Below are positions 61,153-64,000 of a stretch of DNA of 64,000 nucleotides, piece after piece (the stretch's first letter is position 1; every line of letters begins with the position of its first letter). The stretch spans positions 310,001 through 374,000 of the forward strand of contig JADJYJ010000003.1 in NCBI GenBank assembly GCA_016719785.1, written 5' to 3'. Under the pieces are notes generated by a model. The model saw only the letters and a program-made list of their open reading frames with translations, did no database searches and was not told the origin of the DNA. This DNA is from Candidatus Amarolinea dominans. Lineage in GTDB: Bacteria > Chloroflexota > Anaerolineae > SSC4 > Amarolineaceae. The translations under genes and the position numbers were made by a program.

Positions 61153-62568
61153 ATGTCTGATGTAACGTACGATGTCGTGGTGCTCGGCGGGGGGCCGGGC
61201 GGATATGTGGCGGCGATTCGGGCCAGCCAGTTGGGGCAGAAGACGGCCCTGATCGAGAGCGAGGCGCTGGGCGGGGTCTGCCTGAACTGGGGCTGCATCC
61301 CGTCTAAGGCGCTGCTCAAGAACGCGGAGGTGGTCAACACCCTGCAGCGCGGTAAGGAGTTCGGCTTTGCCTTCGAGAACCTGACGCTCGACTTCACCGT
61401 GGCCTATCAACGCAGCCGCCAGGTGTCGGAGCGCCTGGTCAAGGGCATCGGCAGCCTGATGCGCAAGAACAAAATTGATGTTTTCGAAGGCCGCGGCGTG
61501 CTGCGCTCGGCGGGCGAGATTGACGTCACCCTGAACAAGGGCGGCAGCGAGGTGGTCAAGGCCAAGCACATCATCCTGGCGACCGGCGCGCGTGCGCGCG
61601 GTCTGCCGGGCCTGGAGCTGGACGGCGAGCGCATCATGGGCTATCGCCAGGCCATTGTGCAGCAGCAGGCCCCCAAGAGGGCGTTGATCGTGGGCGCCGG
61701 CCCCATCGGCATGGAATTCGCCTATGTCTGGCGTTCCTACGGCGCGGAGGTGACGGTGATCGAGATGCTGCCGCAGGTGCTGCCGCTGGAAGACGATGAG
61801 GTCAGCGCCGAGGTGGCGAAGGCGTTCAAGAAGATGGGCGTCAACGTGCTGACTTCGACCCGCACCGAGGGCGCGGAGCGCGCAAGCGACGGAGTCAGGG
61901 TCAAGGTGAAGCACGTTGACAGCGGCGCGGAGTCCAGCCTGGAGGCGGACCTGATGCTGGTGGCGACGGGGGTGCTCCCCAACAGTGCGAACATCGGCCT
62001 GGAAAGCGTCGGCGTCAAGGTCAACCGCGGCGGCTTCGTGGAAGTGGACGAGTATCTGCGCACCAATGTGCCGGGTATCTACGCCATCGGCGACCTGACC
62101 GGCAAGCTGGCGCTGGCGCACGTCGCTTCGGCGCAGGGCATCGTGGCGGTCGAGCACATCGCCGGGCATGAGACAACGCCGCTGAGCGACGAAAAGTACA
62201 CGGACATGCCGCGCTGCACCTACTGCAATCCGCAGGTGGCGAGCCTGGGTCTGACCGAGAAACAGGCGCGGGCCAAGGGGCTGGAGATCAAGGTGGGCAA
62301 GTTCCCGTTCATCGCCAACGGCAAGGCGCTGGGCCTGGGCGAGCGCGAGGGCTTCGTCAAGATCATCGCGGACGCCAAATACGGCGAAATCCTGGGCGCG
62401 CATCTGGTGGGGCCGGAGGTGACCGAGCTGCTGCCGGAACTTGTGCTGGCTAAGACCTGGGAACTGACGCCGGAGGAGATCGCACGCAGCGTCCACGCGC
62501 ACCCGACGCTGTCCGAGGTAATAATGGAAGCCAGCCACGGCGTCTTCGGCGCAGCGATTCATATGTAG
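61153..62568 (+). CDS. lpdA: Dihydrolipoyl dehydrogenase (E3)
   Basis: 471 residues. FAD motif VVLGGGPGGYVAAI, redox-active disulfide GGVCLNWGCIPSK, NAD motif VGAGPIGMEFA, second FAD motif GIYAIGDLTGK and the C-terminal HAHPTLSEVIMEA with the catalytic His-Glu. Full-length, typical. It reoxidises the lipoyl group of E2 with NAD+. ACGGAG precedes the start; it ends the operon before a rho-independent terminator. Confidence 0.94.
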   Translation: MSDVTYDVVVLGGGPGGYVAAIRASQLGQKTALIESEALGGVCLNWGCIPSKALLKNAEVVNTLQRGKEFGFAFENLTLDFTVAYQRSRQVSERLVKGIGSLMRKNKIDVFEGRGVLRSAGEIDVTLNKGGSEVVKAKHIILATGARARGLPGLELDGERIMGYRQAIVQQQAPKRALIVGAGPIGMEFAYVWRSYGAEVTVIEMLPQVLPLEDDEVSAEVAKAFKKMGVNVLTSTRTEGAERASDGVRVKVKHVDSGAESSLEADLMLVATGVLPNSANIGLESVGVKVNRGGFVEVDEYLRTNVPGIYAIGDLTGKLALAHVASAQGIVAVEHIAGHETTPLSDEKYTDMPRCTYCNPQVASLGLTEKQARAKGLEIKVGKFPFIANGKALGLGEREGFVKIIADAKYGEILGAHLVGPEVTELLPELVLAKTWELTPEEIARSVHAHPTLSEVIMEASHGVFGAAIHM

Positions 62569-62605
62569 GTGAGGCGAGATTGCGACCGCTGGTAGAAACA
62601 CCCGT

Positions 62606-62648
62606 CGCGCCGGTGCAGATCACACCGGCGCGGCGGGGTATTTTTCTT
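62606..62648 (+). terminator. Rho-independent terminator of the dehydrogenase operon
   Basis: Perfect 10-bp stem CGCGCCGGTG / CACCGGCGCG with a 7-nt loop, followed by GCGGGGTATTTTTCTT. It lies 38 nt after the lpdA stop. Confidence 0.85.
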
Positions 62649-62669
62649 GATGGGCCGACTTACACGTGC

Positions 62670-62990
62670 TCACCCTTCGGCGTAACTGGCCTCTCGCACA
62701 ACGTCCCAAACGGCATCTGGATGTTTAGCCGCTACCAGCAGCAGAACGCGCGCAGGCCCAACCGGAGCGCGGCGACCCTGCTCCCAGTTGCGCAGCGTCT
62801 TGACGCTAATACCCAGCAGCGCTGCAAACCGTGTTTGCGACAGCCGGTAGTTTTCCCGGATGCCTGTTACGTTCAGAGGCTGGCGCTCCACGACGAACGT
62901 GCGGGCCGGTGCCGCTTCTCCACGCGCGATGCGTCCGGCCTCTTCAACGCTCGCCATAAGCTCCGTAAACAGATGGTCATTCATTGCCAT
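62670..62990 (-). CDS. XRE-family antitoxin (NadS/HigA-like)
   Basis: 106 residues from ATG 62990 (GGAAG upstream); 62984 is the alternative, giving an ATGA overlap. Helix-turn-helix: IRENYRLSQTRFAALLGISVKTLRNWEQGRRAP, typical of NadS-type regulators. A short N-terminal helix (FTELMASVEEAGRIARGE) likely contacts the toxin. It overlaps the upstream RelE-like gene, the HigBA order (toxin first). Confidence 0.88.
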   Translation of the reverse strand: MAMNDHLFTELMASVEEAGRIARGEAAPARTFVVERQPLNVTGIRENYRLSQTRFAALLGISVKTLRNWEQGRRAPVGPARVLLLVAAKHPDAVWDVVREASYAEG

Positions 62991-63301
62991 AGTACTTCCA
63001 CTGCCTTCTTCAACATGCGCAACTGCTCAGGAGAAAGATCGTCTTGTTCGTTCTTGCCGTAGATCAGCAACATGTAGAACTGATTGCGGCTGATGAGATG
63101 ATAGTAGATCACACGCGCCCCACTGCGCTTGCCGCGGCCTTGCATTGCCCACCTCAGCTTGCGTAGCCCACCGCTGCCAGGAATCACGTCTCCCACATCG
63201 GGATTCACAATCAGCATCCTCTGCAAATCGGCATACTCGCTATCCGATAACAGTTTCGTTACGCGCCGGGTGAAAACTGATGTCTCGAAGAATACGGCCA
63301 T
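62981..63301 (-). CDS. RelE/HigB-like toxin
   Basis: 106 residues. The sequence ETSVFTRRVTKLLSDSEYADLQRMLIVNPDVGDVIPGSGGLRKLRWAMQGRGKRSGARVIYYHL with the final YGKNEQDDLSPEQLRMLKKAVE matches RelE/HigB2-type mRNA interferases (basic RK...R and C-terminal Tyr). With the downstream XRE antitoxin it forms a toxin-antitoxin pair. A palindromic operator is upstream. Confidence 0.88.
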   Translation of the reverse strand: MAVFFETSVFTRRVTKLLSDSEYADLQRMLIVNPDVGDVIPGSGGLRKLRWAMQGRGKRSGARVIYYHLISRNQFYMLLIYGKNEQDDLSPEQLRMLKKAVEVLWQ

Positions 63302-63354
63302 ACGATGTAGTGCCTCACGAGTGATTCGCAGTCACGCTGATAGTACGCGATATT

Positions 63355-63371
63355 ATACGCCATTGGCGTAT
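63355..63371. promoter_or_regulatory. Palindromic operator of the RelE/XRE locus
   Basis: ATACGCC-ATT-GGCGTAT, a perfect inverted repeat with 3-nt spacer, 54 nt upstream of the toxin start; probably bound by the XRE antitoxin. Confidence 0.6.
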
Positions 63372-63528
63372 GCTCGTCAAATACCATTCTGGGAACATGA
63401 CATGGTCACTATTGCATGACGGATCGGTCATAACCGCCATTCATCGCGCCGCCCGCCGCGTGATCGGCGCGATACGTATTTTACCACACACGGCCACCGG
63501 TACAATGGCAATGTTGCCCCTACTCCTC

Positions 63529-63742
63529 TCAAGCCCCTGGCTGCTGAATTTCAGGGCACGGGCACGGCAACCACTGGTAGGTTTCCGGGGCCGCGGTGAC
63601 CGTGGTGTCGGCCGCGGCCCGTTGCGTCTCCGCTTGCTTGACCTGCAGCGGCGCGAGATCGAGAGCGACCTTCTCGTCCAGGATGGAAGTCCAGACATCA
63701 TGCGCAGCAGCACGGCCGCACCCATCTGCGGCTCGTCCTCGC
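63529..63742 (-). pseudogene. Remnant of a DUF499-domain ATPase (anti-phage associated)
   Basis: On the minus strand one frame reads GRAAAHDVWTSILDEKVALD, then LAPLQVKQAETQRAAADTTV and TAAPETYQWLPCPCPE with no start or stop context. The pattern S-I-x-D-x-x-x-x-L-x-L-x-x-x-Q-x-x-x-x-E ... ETYQWL resembles the internal segment of DUF499 proteins that ends in ETYxWLLVPxQ, here altered after YQWL, as by a frameshift. Such ATPases accompany DUF1156 methyltransferases in defence islands. Recognition is by memory of the pattern, not a search. Confidence 0.45.
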
Positions 63743-63789
63743 CTTACCGACGCGTTCGTGGTTAGTGATCGCCATCAGATCTCCCCTTC

Positions 63790-64000
63790 TGGACAGGATG
63801 GACAGGATGAACAGGATGGGTTGTTCGTAATCCTGTCAATCCTGTTCATCCTGTCCGAATAGCGTCTCCTATTCCGTCTTTGACAGGATGAACAGGATGG
63901 GTTGTTCGTTATCCTGTCAATCCTGTTCACCCTGTCCGAATAGCGTGTCCTATTCCATCTTTGACAGGATTTACAGGATGAACAGGATGGATTCTTCGTT
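63790..64000. repeat. Foldback repeat array of ACAGGATGA 9-mers, continues past the right edge
   Basis: Three units. TTGTTCG landmarks at 63821, 63902 and the variant at 63992 give periods of 81 and 90; the third unit has one extra 9-mer. Each unit has GACAGGATGAACAGGAT, a short loop and the complementary ATCCTGTTCATCCTGTC arm (17 bp), then a CGAATAGCGTCTCCTATTCC spacer. No gene. Confidence 0.9.

Noticed and set aside
63790..64000. Possible CRISPR array at the right edge
   Set aside because: The segments between repeats are themselves repeated, and the units are foldback 9-mer blocks.

Overview
The window is GC-rich bacterial DNA, densely coding, with no tRNA or rRNA gene that I could recognise. 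Gene content fits a filamentous or anaerobic-type member of the Chloroflexota (Anaerolineae/Caldilineae-like): long secreted FG-GAP/metalloprotease proteins, a STAND NTPase, a Ser/Thr kinase with an anti-sigma-like extracellular domain, futalosine-type menaquinone genes and many short-period intergenic repeats. This placement is inference from gene content; no marker gene in the window proves it.

Layout. 1-5.4 kb: end of an O-antigen-ligase-like gene, a UDP-sugar decarboxylase/epimerase, a transglutaminase-like protein and a DinG-type helicase. 5.4-12.3 kb: a 76-bp hairpin repeat array, a site-2 protease with CBS domains, a frameshifted carotenoid-desaturase-like FAD oxidoreductase, a membrane Ser/Thr kinase fused to an RskA-like domain, and a threonine synthase carrying about 360 nt of heptad repeat inside its reading frame. 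12.5-25 kb: an L,D-transpeptidase, a truncated Fic protein, an NYN nuclease, and a two-gene unit in which a STAND NTPase is translationally coupled (ATGA) to a very large secreted FG-GAP plus zinc-metalloprotease protein (now split by a frameshift). 25-33 kb: GNAT, polytopic membrane protein, AI-2E-type permease, esterase, MTA phosphorylase, a damaged DUF433/PIN-like toxin-antitoxin locus, a remnant of a restriction enzyme and a lipoprotein. 33.4-43.1 kb: CBS-ACT protein, a complete livKHMGF branched-chain amino-acid ABC operon, a two-component pair and two small membrane proteins. 43.2-51 kb: mtnA, mqnA, a VapBC-like pair, mqnE, ubiA/mqnP, mqnC and a ubiD-type decarboxylase, i.e. most of the futalosine menaquinone route. 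51-57.3 kb: a damaged PIN/antitoxin locus, a DtxR/MntR regulator, an SCO1664-type kinase-like gene and a heterodimeric ABC exporter. 57.7-62.6 kb: a four-gene 2-oxoacid dehydrogenase operon (E1a, E1b, E2, E3) closed by a clear terminator. 62.7-64 kb: a RelE/XRE toxin-antitoxin pair, a remnant of a DUF499 anti-phage ATPase and an array of foldback repeats that runs off the right edge.

How it works together. Three coherent modules are visible: branched-chain amino-acid uptake (liv) beside a branched-chain/pyruvate-type dehydrogenase elsewhere in the window; menaquinone synthesis from chorismate, whose radical SAM steps may be linked to 5'-deoxyadenosine salvage by mtnA and the MTA phosphorylase; and a scatter of defence or conflict genes, many broken. 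Six genes are split by frameshifts and two PIN-toxin loci contain implausible G-rich tracts, so part of the apparent decay may be sequencing or assembly error. The most novel-looking items are the STAND/secreted-protease pair, the frame-neutral heptad expansion inside threonine synthase and the families of 7-10 nt periodic repeats.
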